This document shows, one piece after another, positions 25,068 to 34,340 of a stretch of DNA of 64,000 bases; the first letter of the stretch is position 1, and every line of letters begins with the position of its first letter. Source of the DNA: Moorena sp. SIO3I8 (GTDB lineage Bacteria; Cyanobacteriota; Cyanobacteriia; Cyanobacteriales; Coleofasciculaceae). The stretch spans positions 98,660 to 162,659 of the forward strand of contig NZ_JAAHHW010000006.1 of the NCBI RefSeq assembly GCF_010692325.1. Reading direction: 5' to 3'. Position numbers and translations under genes: made by a program. The notes under the pieces are model-generated. The model was given only the letters and a program-made list of their open reading frames with translations, was not told the origin of the DNA and did no database searches.

Positions 25068-25958
25068 TTACCCAAGCTTCTGATAAAGTTCTGCTAGCAT
25101 TTGCCTCAAGGATTGACGCCAATGGGGCGGATAGGTTCCCAAGGTTTGGGATATTTTCTGGTTTGAGAGAACTGAGTAAGCTGGACGCTGAGCAGGAGTG
25201 GGGTATTCTGGGGTAGTAATTGGGACAACTCGCTGCAATTTTAAGGGGAAGCCCAGGAGTTTGGCTTCTTCAAAGATGGCAACGGCAAAGTCATACCAAC
25301 TGGTGACACCACTGTTGGTGAAGTGATAGATTCCTCCTACCACTGGATTAGAATCCATTGCTTGCAAAAGTTGAGTAATGGTTACTGCTATATCCTTAGC
25401 CCAGGTAGGAGTACCCACTTGATCCGCTACCACCCGAAGCTCTTCTCGCTCAGCCCCCAGTCGTAGCATGGTTTTGACAAAGTTGCCATGACCACGAGTA
25501 CCGTAAACCCAAGCAGTCCTCAGGATGAGAATGCGATCGCATTTTTGCTGTACCCCTTCTTCCCCTTGCAGTTTCGACTTACCATAGGAACCGATGGGGT
25601 TAGGAATGTCTTGCTCCGTGTAAGGAGTATTTTTGGTGCCATCGAACACATAGTCAGTGGAAATATGGAGCAGGATGGCTCCTAAATTCTGAGCTTCCTC
25701 TGCCATGATGGTTGGAGCAACAGCATTAATCGATTTAGCCAGTGCCAGTTCTGTCTCTGCTTTATCCACAGCCGTGTAAGCCGCTGCATTGACAATCACG
25801 TCAGGCTTAATCTGATGAATTACCTGACGAATACTCTCCGGCTCAGCTAAGTCCATATCCGAGCGCCCCACACCGATTACTTGGCCTAGGGGACTCAGAG
25901 TATCTTCCAACTCTTGACCCACTTGTCCAGTGATGCCAGTGAGTAAGATTTTTTTCAT
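25068..25958 (-). CDS. rfbD: dTDP-4-dehydrorhamnose reductase
   Basis: 296 aa SDR-family enzyme. The NADPH-binding motif LLTGITGQVGQEL is at the N terminus. DVIVNAAAYTAVDKAE, LHISTDYVFDGTK, the catalytic YGKSKLQGE (Tyr-x-x-x-Lys), and RTAWVYG follow. It reduces dTDP-4-keto-rhamnose to dTDP-L-rhamnose, the final pathway step. The ATG overlaps the stop codon of rfbC by one base (position 25958), so the two genes are translationally coupled. The C terminus reaches into the edge of the tandem repeat array. Confidence 0.95.
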   Translation of the reverse strand: MKKILLTGITGQVGQELEDTLSPLGQVIGVGRSDMDLAEPESIRQVIHQIKPDVIVNAAAYTAVDKAETELALAKSINAVAPTIMAEEAQNLGAILLHISTDYVFDGTKNTPYTEQDIPNPIGSYGKSKLQGEEGVQQKCDRILILRTAWVYGTRGHGNFVKTMLRLGAEREELRVVADQVGTPTWAKDIAVTITQLLQAMDSNPVVGGIYHFTNSGVTSWYDFAVAIFEEAKLLGFPLKLQRVVPITTPEYPTPAQRPAYSVLSNQKISQTLGTYPPHWRQSLRQMLAELYQKLG

Positions 25959-26500
25959 TAAAAAACCTCGGCTGTTTTGAAAGACTTACCCGCTTGATCT
26001 TTAGCCGACAGACTAGGAGAGTCGGTCAGAGGCCAATGAATGGCTAGGTCAGGGTCATTCCACAAAATAGTCCCCTCGTGATCAGGAGCGTAGAAGTCGG
26101 TAGTCTTATATAAAACTTCAGCGAATTCAGAGACCACCAGGAATCCGTGAGCGAATCCAGCCGGAATCCAGATTTGTTGTTTATTTTCTGCACTCAGCAA
26201 ACAACTAACCCACTGTCCAAAGGTCGGGGAGCTTTTTCTGATATCCACTGCCACATCAAATACAGTCCCCAGTAAAACCCGCACCAATTTACCTTGGGGC
26301 TGTTGAATCTGGTAGTGTAATCCTCGAAGCACTCCTTGGGCTGAACGGGAATAGTTATCCTGGACAAACTCAGCGGTGATCCCAGCTTTATCTGCTAGAA
26401 CTCTTTTGTTGTAGCTTTCAAAGAAAAAACCACGGTCATCACCAAAGACGCGGGGTTCAATAATTAAGACTTCTGGTATTTTGGTTTCAATAACATTCAT
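25958..26500 (-). CDS. rfbC: dTDP-4-dehydrorhamnose 3,5-epimerase
   Basis: About 180 aa cupin-fold enzyme, third step of the rhamnose pathway. Motifs: IEPRVFGDDRGFFFESYN, the catalytic-histidine motif VLRGLHYQIQQPQGKLVRV, FDVAVDIRKSSPTFGQW and PAGFAHGF. The start is placed at MNVIETKIPEVLII (26500), where homology begins; the frame stays open to a possible ATG at 26542. It is the first gene of the four, so the promoter is probably in 26501-26898. Confidence 0.94.
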   Translation of the reverse strand: MNVIETKIPEVLIIEPRVFGDDRGFFFESYNKRVLADKAGITAEFVQDNYSRSAQGVLRGLHYQIQQPQGKLVRVLLGTVFDVAVDIRKSSPTFGQWVSCLLSAENKQQIWIPAGFAHGFLVVSEFAEVLYKTTDFYAPDHEGTILWNDPDLAIHWPLTDSPSLSAKDQAGKSFKTAEVF

Positions 26501-26898
26501 AGAGTTCTCTGGTGGATTAGCGAAGCGCGTTAAAGTGACCAACTACTCATCAAGTTTGTGTTATCTACACTGAAAGAATTTCAAGATTTTGTAAACTTTT
26601 TGTGAAATATATCAGTTTCACACTTTACACCCTAGTCGTCTGTTAATTGAAAACAAACAAGATTGATAGGGGAGTAATTATAGTAGTCTGCACTCAATTA
26701 GACTACACCTAGTTGTGTAGAAAGGGAGGGATGGCAAGATGGGGAAGATGGCTCTAGGCTTAATCGGACAAACTTTTGTATTCTACTGAGTTTCTAATTG
26801 TTATCAGGATTTCGGAATCGAAAAAATTAAATTAACTAAAAGTCCTTGACCTTGGCCTATTGGCCACGCTACGCGAACGGTCACGCTACGCGAACAGA
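26501..26898. other. Gap holding the rfb promoter region and a dispersed repeat
   Basis: About 400 bases. The part near 26500-26700 is AT-rich and should carry the rfbC promoter. At 26851-26896 lies a copy of the GC-rich repeat with a tandem duplication of CACGCTACGCGAAC. No gene was found. Confidence 0.5.
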
Positions 26899-27684
26899 TT
26901 ACCGATTAGCCATTACTTCAAGAACAAAATTACGAAATAGCACTACTACCTCTGGGATGATTTGATGTCCCATGTCAAATTCTTGATACTTGACCTGTAT
27001 CCCTAAACCAGTTAAAGTATCTCTACCATTGTGAGCAGCCATTAACGGTACAACCTCGTCTTGTCTACCATGAACTATCAAAATGGGTGGTAACGATGAT
27101 CCTGTAGGAGGTTGGGGTTCGCTATGTAAATAGCCACTCATAGATACTAAGCCTGCTATTGGCAAGGTTAAACCTACATCTAATGTCATGGCTCCGCCTT
27201 GAGAAAATCCACTCAGAATGGTGCGGGATAGGGGCACGCCAGTGCTCACTTCGTTCGCGTAGCGTGGCCTTTTGGCCAGGGATTCGAGCCAATCAATCAG
27301 CTTCTGTCTGCTTTCGGTTAAGCCTTGATAGCCGGGGACATTCAGATCATACCACATTTTCCCCCCAGGTACAGCAGGATGGTCAAAGGGAGCTTCAGCA
27401 AATAGAAACTGATAGTCTGGTAAGTTTAGCGCCTTAGCCAAAGATACCAAATCTTGGGAGTTGGCTCCAAAGCCATGTAAGCAGACAATTAATCCAGTTG
27501 GTGGTTGATTGTTGGTAGGGGCAACGTTAATATATTTCAGTGACAACGAATTATCTCCAGAATCAGAGTAGATGATCTCTTGAGAATTGTAAGCTTTTCG
27601 GCAACCAGTTGATAACAGAGTTATTCCCAGAGCTCCTAAACTTTGGAATATAAATTTTCGTCGCTTAAATGGATTGAGTTTCAC
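26899..27684 (-). CDS. Phospholipase/carboxylesterase-type hydrolase, probable lipoprotein
   Basis: 261 aa alpha/beta hydrolase of the carboxylesterase 2 type. The N terminus (RRKFIFQSLGALGITLLSTGC) has twin arginines, a hydrophobic core and Cys28 in a lipobox-like position, so Tat export and lipidation are plausible. The nucleophile elbow is SGFSQGGAM, and the oxyanion region LIVCLHGFGAN. The Asp is in HGRQDEVVP and the His in DMGHQI. Residues about 136-144 (KRPRYANE) are the in-frame translation of a GC-rich dispersed repeat (27253-27278), next to a surface helix. The natural substrate is unknown. Confidence 0.85.
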   Translation of the reverse strand: MKLNPFKRRKFIFQSLGALGITLLSTGCRKAYNSQEIIYSDSGDNSLSLKYINVAPTNNQPPTGLIVCLHGFGANSQDLVSLAKALNLPDYQFLFAEAPFDHPAVPGGKMWYDLNVPGYQGLTESRQKLIDWLESLAKRPRYANEVSTGVPLSRTILSGFSQGGAMTLDVGLTLPIAGLVSMSGYLHSEPQPPTGSSLPPILIVHGRQDEVVPLMAAHNGRDTLTGLGIQVKYQEFDMGHQIIPEVVVLFRNFVLEVMANR

Positions 27685-28159
27685 AAGTAATAGGTTTTTG
27701 AACGCGATCGCGTGGCCTATTGGCCAAGGTTGGGAGGTTGTTCGCGAAGCGTGGCCTATTGGCCAAGGTTGGAGGTTGAAGGGTTGGAGGGTTGAACGCG
27801 ATCGCGTGGCCTATTGGCCAAGGTTGGAGGTTGAAGGGTTGGAGGTGGTTTTTGTCCAGGCGTCCGTTGTAGGGTAGGTTGGAGTTTGATGATTGACGGT
27901 GAGGGAATCTCAAATTCTAGCAGTCGCCAGGGCAGGCGCGGACATGACAAAAGTCTCAAACCTAAGTAAGCGCAAGAGTTTGACTTCTGACTTCTGACTT
28001 CTGACTTCTGACTTCTGACTTCTGACTTCTGACTTCTGACTTCTGCTATAACATTACTGATTACCCTCAATCGTTCCACCATTGACCAACCCCTTGCTTG
28101 TTGCTTTTGCTTGAGAAAACTGCACAGGTTAAATAGCATGACATCTATATACTAGTGGA
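27685..28159. repeat. Dispersed GC-rich repeats and a TTCTGAC tandem array
   Basis: Three copies of a GC-rich element (CGTGGCCTATTGGCCAAGGTT; the rule on length prevents giving more) fall within 27700-27830. A 7-bp array (TTCTGAC, about nine copies) lies at 27978-28034. Reading frames over these stretches, for example 27756-28139 minus with EVRSQKS repeated, are translations of repeats. Confidence 0.85.
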
Positions 28160-29698
28160 GTGCTGTCTCAATCGGTTATGGATGCATCTAGATACTCGAC
28201 AATTCGGGTATTTGACCCAGCCAATAACGAAGAAGGCTACAAAGTCTGCCATCAACAGCAAGCACAGGAGTTTTTTGAACAAACACTCCTGGGATTACAT
28301 CCAAAGGAAAGATTATCAGCTCAGTGGGAGCGAGATATCCAGGATTTACTGCTATCCTGGTTTCGCCCTGAGCTATCTACTGTTGATCCTACATGCCAGG
28401 CGTTAGCTGGACTTTGTCTTCGGTGCTATGTTTCTTCCTCGATCCTAAAGGCTTGTAAAACACTAGCGAGTCAGTTTTGCCTTGACTATCGGTTAACTTA
28501 CCGTGAGCTGCTATCCTATGTACTCAATGATGATGGCAAAACTCCGATTATTCTCGATAGTGATGGCAAAACTCAACTGGTTCTGAATCAGCAAGGTGAC
28601 ATTGAACCTGGACTTGGTCAGTTTTTTACGATAGATGTCTTGGCAAGCTATCGTCTGAACTCATCAGCTCGCCTCAGTTTGGACAATTGGGCATATCTTA
28701 AAACCAAACAACATCCTGAGATCAAACGTTGCTTAGCTGAACAGGGATTGCCCTTGTCCAGTAACTGGTCACTGTTGGGACGAGTTAAACTCAGACATCT
28801 TGAACAGCTCTATCCACGCGATCGCAAACTAGTTGAAACGTTCCATACTGTCTATTCTCAAGACAGACAACAGCAACGGCGCAATAGAGTTAACCATAGA
28901 GTTAAGCATAGAGTCAACCATAGAGTTAACCAATGCCTTGAGCCTAGGGATGACCAACTCCAAGACATGCTCCACCTGTTGCCAGAACGTGGTGTTATAA
29001 TCAATTCCACCAAAGAGCTTCACAAAGAACTAACCAGGATAGCCAAGGGTCTGCAAGAGGAGGAGATTTGGAGCCGCAGAGGAAGTCCGATCTGGGAACC
29101 TCTAGAAGCACGGGATCCAGAAACTGGCGAGTATGTCCCGAAAGAATTACCTGATCTAAACTCTATTAATACCATAGATCATTTAGGACAATCTGAATTG
29201 CAGGATTTTCTTGAACAGGGACTGATTGAGGTTTTAGATCACGCTATAGCGCAAGCGTTGGCTGAGCACATTGCCTCTTTAGAGCAAAGGCGCCGTTACG
29301 CTTGTTTTGCTTCAAAGGTTATCCCAGGTTTCCGATTCCTTTACTGTGAGGGTAAGTCTCTTAAAGAGATAGCAACCCTTTTGAATATGACCAATCATTC
29401 CCAAGCCAGCCGAGTCTTGGCACCAGGGAAACTGCTGAATCGCGTTCAGTATCTGACTGTAGAAAATTTTTTCCAGCTTATCTCAACAACTACTAAAGGA
29501 TTAGCTCTGGAAAAAAATGCCACAAAGCTCGATTATTTGAGTAACCTGATGCAGGAAGTCGATGCTTTCTTGAACACACAATTTTTTCAAGAAGCGGTAG
29601 CCGAACTGAGTACTTCTAAAACCCGTTCAATGACTAGTTTATATGCTCAGCGACTGTGCCGATATCTAGATGAACACAAGGAGAAAACTAATGAATAA
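28160..29698 (+). CDS. Large helical protein with a sigma-like C terminus, first gene of the CHAT/CHASE2 operon
   Basis: 512 aa. No enzyme motif was found. Near residues 392-420 the sequence CEGKSLKEIATLLNMTNHSQ followed by ASRVLAPGKLLNRV looks like a helix-turn-helix, similar to the regulators or sigma-like proteins that accompany DUF1822/CHAT operons in cyanobacteria. I recall such an arrangement but cannot check it. Residues about 242-258 (NRVNHRVKHRVNHRVNQ) are a translated 12-bp tandem repeat (28883-28932). The ATG of the next gene lies inside the last codons (overlap at 29691-29698), so translation is coupled. Confidence 0.65.
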   Translation: MLSQSVMDASRYSTIRVFDPANNEEGYKVCHQQQAQEFFEQTLLGLHPKERLSAQWERDIQDLLLSWFRPELSTVDPTCQALAGLCLRCYVSSSILKACKTLASQFCLDYRLTYRELLSYVLNDDGKTPIILDSDGKTQLVLNQQGDIEPGLGQFFTIDVLASYRLNSSARLSLDNWAYLKTKQHPEIKRCLAEQGLPLSSNWSLLGRVKLRHLEQLYPRDRKLVETFHTVYSQDRQQQRRNRVNHRVKHRVNHRVNQCLEPRDDQLQDMLHLLPERGVIINSTKELHKELTRIAKGLQEEEIWSRRGSPIWEPLEARDPETGEYVPKELPDLNSINTIDHLGQSELQDFLEQGLIEVLDHAIAQALAEHIASLEQRRRYACFASKVIPGFRFLYCEGKSLKEIATLLNMTNHSQASRVLAPGKLLNRVQYLTVENFFQLISTTTKGLALEKNATKLDYLSNLMQEVDAFLNTQFFQEAVAELSTSKTRSMTSLYAQRLCRYLDEHKEKTNE

Positions 29699-30863
29699 TG
29701 CTAGGATAGATTCCAGGGATATAACCCTTTCAACTCTAGAAGTATTTTGGCTCGAACCTGAAGACTTTGACCAAGCGAAAAAGATTAGTAAAAAATTTAA
29801 TAATGAGGCAAACCATTGGCAAAATTATCTAAATGGTTTAGCGTTATTTGGGTTTGAAAGATGGTTAGAAGAACGGGTTGATAAGCTACCAATTAATAAT
29901 GATAAATGTTCGGTGTTTCAACCAGACTATGCTAATCTGATTGAAACGGTATGTAATTTGAGAGTTGGGGATTTTAATCTGTGTATACTTGTCACGGAAA
30001 ATCTCCTAGAGCCAGGGGTTAATGTTCCAATAGCTGCTGTTGAATTACCAGAAATTGCCGCTCATTTCTATATCATAATTGAGGTTAAAGAAACCCAAGA
30101 ACACGGTATTATTAGAGGTTTTTTACGTCACGACGAGTTGGTTAAATATCGCGAATCAGCTAACTTACCACAAGGTAACCGTAACTATAATTTACCTCTG
30201 TCTTTATTTGATGAGCAACCAAATCATTTACTGCACTACTTGCGTTGGTTAGATTCTCAAGAGATCACAATTCCAGTTGCTGATACTAAGCGTTCTGTTC
30301 AGGAAATCCTACCATTCTTTGCTGAAACAGCCATTAATACAGCAGAGTGGCTGCGAGGAGAAATGGATGAGTTAGCAAGCTGTTTATCTTGGCAACTGCT
30401 TCCTGACTATACCTTTTCTAAGTCATTGATGCGTCGGATTAGTCCAGTATCGGATGAACCGGACAGATATCGAGCGATCGCTAAAGAGTTGAGACGACAA
30501 AAAGGATTAATTGTTCCGGCTCATGCTCGTGGCTCTTACCAAACTGTTAATTTAAATGGCATTCTGTTCAAACTATGTGCTGTTACCTGGTTCATTTACC
30601 AGAAAGCACCAGAAGATACTCGAGAATGGGCATTGCTATTGCTAATCGAAGACTGTCTTGGTAATACACTTCCCCCTGGTATGAAGTTACGAATCAGTGA
30701 ATTCACTGGTGTTGTCTCTGAAGCGGTATTGGTAAATGAACGTTATCTCCATGTTGCAGTAGCAGGTAGCTGGAACCAAAAATTTGTAGTAACCATTTCT
30801 TTAAGTAACGGAGCATCATTAACTCTACTTCCCTTTGCTTTTGAGCCTGATAAATGTTTATGA
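29691..30863 (+). CDS. DUF1822 family protein
   Basis: About 390 aa starting MNNARIDSRDITLSTLEVFW. The order of W/L-rich blocks (FWLEPEDFDQAKKIS, WQNYLNGLALFGFERWLEER, VAAVEL...PEIAAHFYIIIEVKE, FLRHDEL) resembles DUF1822, a cyanobacterial family of unknown function often encoded near CHAT or CHASE2 proteins. The start is set at 29691, where the ATG overlaps the upstream stop; an earlier in-frame ATG at 29670 lies inside the preceding gene. No membrane span or catalytic signature is visible. Confidence 0.75.
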   Translation: MNNARIDSRDITLSTLEVFWLEPEDFDQAKKISKKFNNEANHWQNYLNGLALFGFERWLEERVDKLPINNDKCSVFQPDYANLIETVCNLRVGDFNLCILVTENLLEPGVNVPIAAVELPEIAAHFYIIIEVKETQEHGIIRGFLRHDELVKYRESANLPQGNRNYNLPLSLFDEQPNHLLHYLRWLDSQEITIPVADTKRSVQEILPFFAETAINTAEWLRGEMDELASCLSWQLLPDYTFSKSLMRRISPVSDEPDRYRAIAKELRRQKGLIVPAHARGSYQTVNLNGILFKLCAVTWFIYQKAPEDTREWALLLLIEDCLGNTLPPGMKLRISEFTGVVSEAVLVNERYLHVAVAGSWNQKFVVTISLSNGASLTLLPFAFEPDKCL

Positions 30864-30869
30864 TATTTT

Positions 30870-30935
30870 AATAGGGAGTAGGGAGTAGGGAGTAGGGAGT
30901 AGGGAGTAGGGAGTAGGGAGTAGAGAGTAGGGGGA
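30870..30935. repeat. GGGAGTA tandem array between operon genes
   Basis: About nine copies of the 7-bp unit GGGAGTA fill the gap between the DUF1822 gene and the CHAT/CHASE2 gene. The AAGGAAC just before the next ATG (30951) may serve as its ribosome-binding site. Confidence 0.9.
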
Positions 30936-30950
30936 ATAAACAAGGAACAA

Positions 30951-33383
30951 ATGACAACTAATCATCAAAGTAGTTTTAGACTAAATATTTGGCAAGCTGA
31001 TTCATCCTGTCTGTTTTATTTACGGGGTAATCACGGACAGGAAGTCTCCGCAAAGTTGGACTATCCAGCTAAAGTAATAGACTGTTATGAAGAGTGGCGA
31101 TACCTTTACCTCCAGTTTTACCCGAAATTGCGAGCAAGAGAATTATCTAGTGGTGCCATCACACCAGTAGTCGATGACTTGGGACATGAATTAGAAGAAG
31201 CAAAAGAGATATTTCTGGATGTTTTTCAACGGTGGTTAGGTCAATTACAGACTATTCGAGAAACAATTCAACATCAAATTTTCACTATTGCTAGAAAGGA
31301 ATCACAGTCAAATAAGACAGCAGAAGCCTATCGAGAAGTAGCTATTTTTATAGCCTGCGATTCTGTGGAATTGGCACGGCTTCCTTGGGAAGCATGGCAG
31401 TTGGTTCTAGAGGATATCCCCAGTGGAACCATTCGGATTACCAGGATTCCGATGACCACTCAGGGAGAAACAATAGCGCTAGATAATAACCTGCGCCATG
31501 GTAAACCTCGGATTTTAGCGATTTTGGGGGATAATACAGATCTGAATTTGGAGAAAGATAAGCAGGCTGTTAAGTTGCTCAAAGGAGTTGCTCAAGTAGA
31601 GTTCTTTGACTGGCAACAGCAAGAGGATGGGGTTAATCTTAAAGCAGCACTGGCGGCAGAAATAACGGATGAAAGGGGGTGGGATGCTCTATTTTTTATG
31701 GGTCATAGTGATGAAACAAAAGTTACTGATGGAAAATTAGCGATCGCGCCAGAGCAGTTGGTATCTATCAGTGAAATAAAGGAATACCTAACTACTGCTA
31801 AAAATCAGGGACTTCAGTTGTGCGTCTTTAACTCCTGTAATGGTCTAAAAATTGCGAATCGGTTGGCTGATTTAGGATTGCAAGTGGTGATCATGCGGGA
31901 GGAAGTTCATGATAGTGTTGCTCATGTATTTCTCAAAGAATTTTGCAGCCGCTTAGCTCAGTATCAGGATGTCCAGGAAGCAATGCTGGCAGCTTGTCGC
32001 AATTTACAGGTAGGTGAGAAGTTTGTTTATCCATCAGCTTACCTGATTCCTTCGTTTTTTAGTCCCTATGGTGCTAAGCCATTTCGGATTGAGCCTTGGG
32101 GTTACCAGAAACTACTTCAGCAGTGGCTACCTAAACCAAAAGAAGCGATCGCATTAGCTAGTGTGCTTTTAGTTAGCGCTATGGTTCCTGTACAAGACAT
32201 GTTGCTAGATGGGCGAACGTTTCTTCAAGCGGTCTATCGCGATAGCACAAACCAGTTTCCTCGGGATGGGTTATCCTCCGCCAAGCCACGCTCTGTACTG
32301 TTAATTGCTATTGATCAAGACTCAATCAATCAGGCGCAACTGGAGATAAAAGGCTTTAAAACCCAGCCGATGGAACGGGAATACCTTGGCAAATTAGTCA
32401 GACAACTCTCGAACTCAGGCGCTAAGGTAATTGGAATTGATTATCTGCTGCATACCCAAGAACCAAGAGAGGAAAAACTGGCTAGTGCGATTCAATCCGC
32501 TGTCAGTCAACAGGATACCTGGTTTGTCTTTGGGGTCAATCAGGATAAAAATCGCAAGGTGTTTCCGAAAATTGCTAGCCCTAAATGGAGTCTACAAGGG
32601 GATATTACCTTTTTCCGTTGGGATATGGAACTCCCCCAGGATGCCACCTGCAACAAGTCATGTCCTTTTGCCTATCTACTGGCTCTATCACACCAGTTGC
32701 ACCAACAGCCAAACCACGGGATAGGATTAAATCCTAATGTTGAAAGTACCACCAACTTTCATCAGCAAGTTAGTCAGTATCTTCAGCAAGTCAGTAGCCA
32801 GGATAATGCGATTGGCCGTAGGCCACGCTACGCGAACGCATCTCTCAAACCAAAGAATCTACCTTTAGGGATGCGCTATATTATTGACTTTTCTATTCCT
32901 CCAGAACAGGCTTATGAGCACAAGCCTGCTTGGGAATTCCTCAAAAGTGACTTTCCTAACATTGAGCAGCAAGTGGTTATCATTGCCTCTGGGGGATATG
33001 ATGAAGCAGAGGATAATTTTTCTCTACCTCTAGCTATTGAATATTGGTGTCATCCACTGAATCGAACCAGAAAGCCACCAGATACTTGTCCCAAGGTATT
33101 TACCGGAGGTGAAGCCCATGCTTACATGGTTCACCATTTTTTATCGCAGCATACAATAAAATTAATTCCCGACAGCTGGATGATTCTATTAGCAGCATTG
33201 TTAGGAAAAGGAACAACCCTGGTACTGCTGCAGCAAAAGCCTCAAAAACGACAGCAATCAATATTGATCTTAGTTGGTGCTACAGCGGTCTATGGAATAA
33301 TCGGACTACAGGCTTATATCTCAGCTTCTATTTTAATTCCTATAGCTTTACCATCCATTATACTCTGGTTTTATATTATTTAG
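30951..33383 (+). CDS. CHAT-CHASE2 membrane protein
   Basis: 810 aa. Residues ~130-380 form a CHAT domain, a caspase-like peptidase fold: the catalytic dyad is His252 (FFMGHSDE) and Cys296 (VFNSCNGL), and VVIMREEVHDSVAHVF follows. A membrane segment near residue 395 (AIALASVLLVSAMVPVQ) leads into a CHASE2 extracytoplasmic sensor (RSVLLIAIDQDSI, VIGIDYLLH). At the end are more spans (WMILLAALLGKGTTLVLL and after). It probably senses a signal outside the membrane and controls a cytoplasmic protease, by domain logic only. Residues about 622-630 (GRRPRYAN) translate a GC-rich dispersed repeat (32814-32837). Confidence 0.88.
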   Translation: MTTNHQSSFRLNIWQADSSCLFYLRGNHGQEVSAKLDYPAKVIDCYEEWRYLYLQFYPKLRARELSSGAITPVVDDLGHELEEAKEIFLDVFQRWLGQLQTIRETIQHQIFTIARKESQSNKTAEAYREVAIFIACDSVELARLPWEAWQLVLEDIPSGTIRITRIPMTTQGETIALDNNLRHGKPRILAILGDNTDLNLEKDKQAVKLLKGVAQVEFFDWQQQEDGVNLKAALAAEITDERGWDALFFMGHSDETKVTDGKLAIAPEQLVSISEIKEYLTTAKNQGLQLCVFNSCNGLKIANRLADLGLQVVIMREEVHDSVAHVFLKEFCSRLAQYQDVQEAMLAACRNLQVGEKFVYPSAYLIPSFFSPYGAKPFRIEPWGYQKLLQQWLPKPKEAIALASVLLVSAMVPVQDMLLDGRTFLQAVYRDSTNQFPRDGLSSAKPRSVLLIAIDQDSINQAQLEIKGFKTQPMEREYLGKLVRQLSNSGAKVIGIDYLLHTQEPREEKLASAIQSAVSQQDTWFVFGVNQDKNRKVFPKIASPKWSLQGDITFFRWDMELPQDATCNKSCPFAYLLALSHQLHQQPNHGIGLNPNVESTTNFHQQVSQYLQQVSSQDNAIGRRPRYANASLKPKNLPLGMRYIIDFSIPPEQAYEHKPAWEFLKSDFPNIEQQVVIIASGGYDEAEDNFSLPLAIEYWCHPLNRTRKPPDTCPKVFTGGEAHAYMVHHFLSQHTIKLIPDSWMILLAALLGKGTTLVLLQQKPQKRQQSILILVGATAVYGIIGLQAYISASILIPIALPSIILWFYII

Positions 33384-33443
33384 TTAATTATTAATTGGTA
33401 ATTATTAATTTAATTCCCGGCAAGCCTTTAACATTTAAATCCT

Positions 33444-34133
33444 ATGTATCGATTAATTAGAGTCTTTTATCTACTGCTAATTACTGGAACGATGAGTATT
33501 AGTTTTCCGACCTCATCAGTATCAATTGCAGCTTCGTTTAGCAGTCAAGGGAATCAAGTAGCGAAAGCAGTGAGTCAAACCAAACAGAAAACACAATCTG
33601 TATGGGCTAAGATCCGAGATATTTTTCGTAGGAAGAAAGATGAAGCAGGTACCCATGGAGAGTTTTGTTCAATTTCTCCTAATATTGCTGCCTATCGCAC
33701 CTGGAGTGACCAACCTCTATTTGCTTGGGAAGGAAGTGTTAATATCATTCAAGTTCGTTCCTCTCGCTATGGAAAAGCCTTATGGTCTTATCAGGTAAAC
33801 GATAATCAGACTAGTGTTATTTACAATGCTGATGGTAAAGGTCAGCCACTTCAACGAGGTAAAGAATATTATTACTGGGTACAGTATAACACAACTGATA
33901 ATAATGGACAACTAATTACAGATACCGAAACTATTCCCTTTCAAGTTATGGGTGGTGAAGCGTATCGGATTATCCAAGCTGAATTGCCAGCTGAGCATAA
34001 AACTGCTCAGCTGGCGAGTTACTTTGCTGATCAGGATCTTTTCCTAGATGTGGTACGAGTGATTTCCGTGTTTGGGGACTTAGATAGTTGGAAAACTAAT
34101 ACTGAGGAATTATATCAAGAGTTTTGTGAGTAG
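33444..34133 (+). CDS. DUF928-like secreted protein
   Basis: 229 aa with an N-terminal signal segment (FYLLLITGTMSISFP, then SVSIAAS). Basic residues follow (IRDIFRRKKDE) and then the pattern FCSISPNIAAYRTWSDQPLFAW ... EGSVNIIQVRSS, which resembles DUF928, found with CHAT/CHASE2 operons in cyanobacteria. It is probably periplasmic or membrane-attached, facing the CHASE2 sensor side. It is the last gene of the operon; the gap to the upstream gene is 60 bp. Confidence 0.7.
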   Translation: MYRLIRVFYLLLITGTMSISFPTSSVSIAASFSSQGNQVAKAVSQTKQKTQSVWAKIRDIFRRKKDEAGTHGEFCSISPNIAAYRTWSDQPLFAWEGSVNIIQVRSSRYGKALWSYQVNDNQTSVIYNADGKGQPLQRGKEYYYWVQYNTTDNNGQLITDTETIPFQVMGGEAYRIIQAELPAEHKTAQLASYFADQDLFLDVVRVISVFGDLDSWKTNTEELYQEFCE

Positions 34134-34290
34134 TCAAGGGCGAATTTATCTATCTTAAAAATTACTGAAAAATCAATTAGTCTGACTCCTGACTCGAAGC
34201 TCCTCAATCAGAGGATAGTTTGTTATGTCGAAATCAGGTATTATCAGTCTTCACAATTCATAATTTTTAGTTTTCATAATCTAACGATAC

Positions 34291-34340
34291 TAGTCTTAAC
34301 TACAGGAATTAGACAGCAAATATACCTGTAGTTAAGACTA
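34291..34340. repeat. Perfect 16-bp inverted repeat
   Basis: TAGTCTTAACTACAGG (34291-34306) and its exact complement (34325-34340) enclose an 18-base loop. It lies 160 bp downstream of the DUF928-like gene. It has no U-tract, so it may be a terminator of the cyanobacterial type or the ends of a tiny miniature element. Confidence 0.7.

Noticed and set aside
27756..28139. 127-codon minus-strand frame with EVRSQKS repeats
   Set aside because: It is the translation of a TTCTGAC tandem array and GC-rich repeats.
28160..29698. Calling the first CHAT-operon gene a true sigma-70 factor
   Set aside because: Only a helix-turn-helix-like stretch near the C terminus is visible; sigma regions 2 and 4 are not recognisable.
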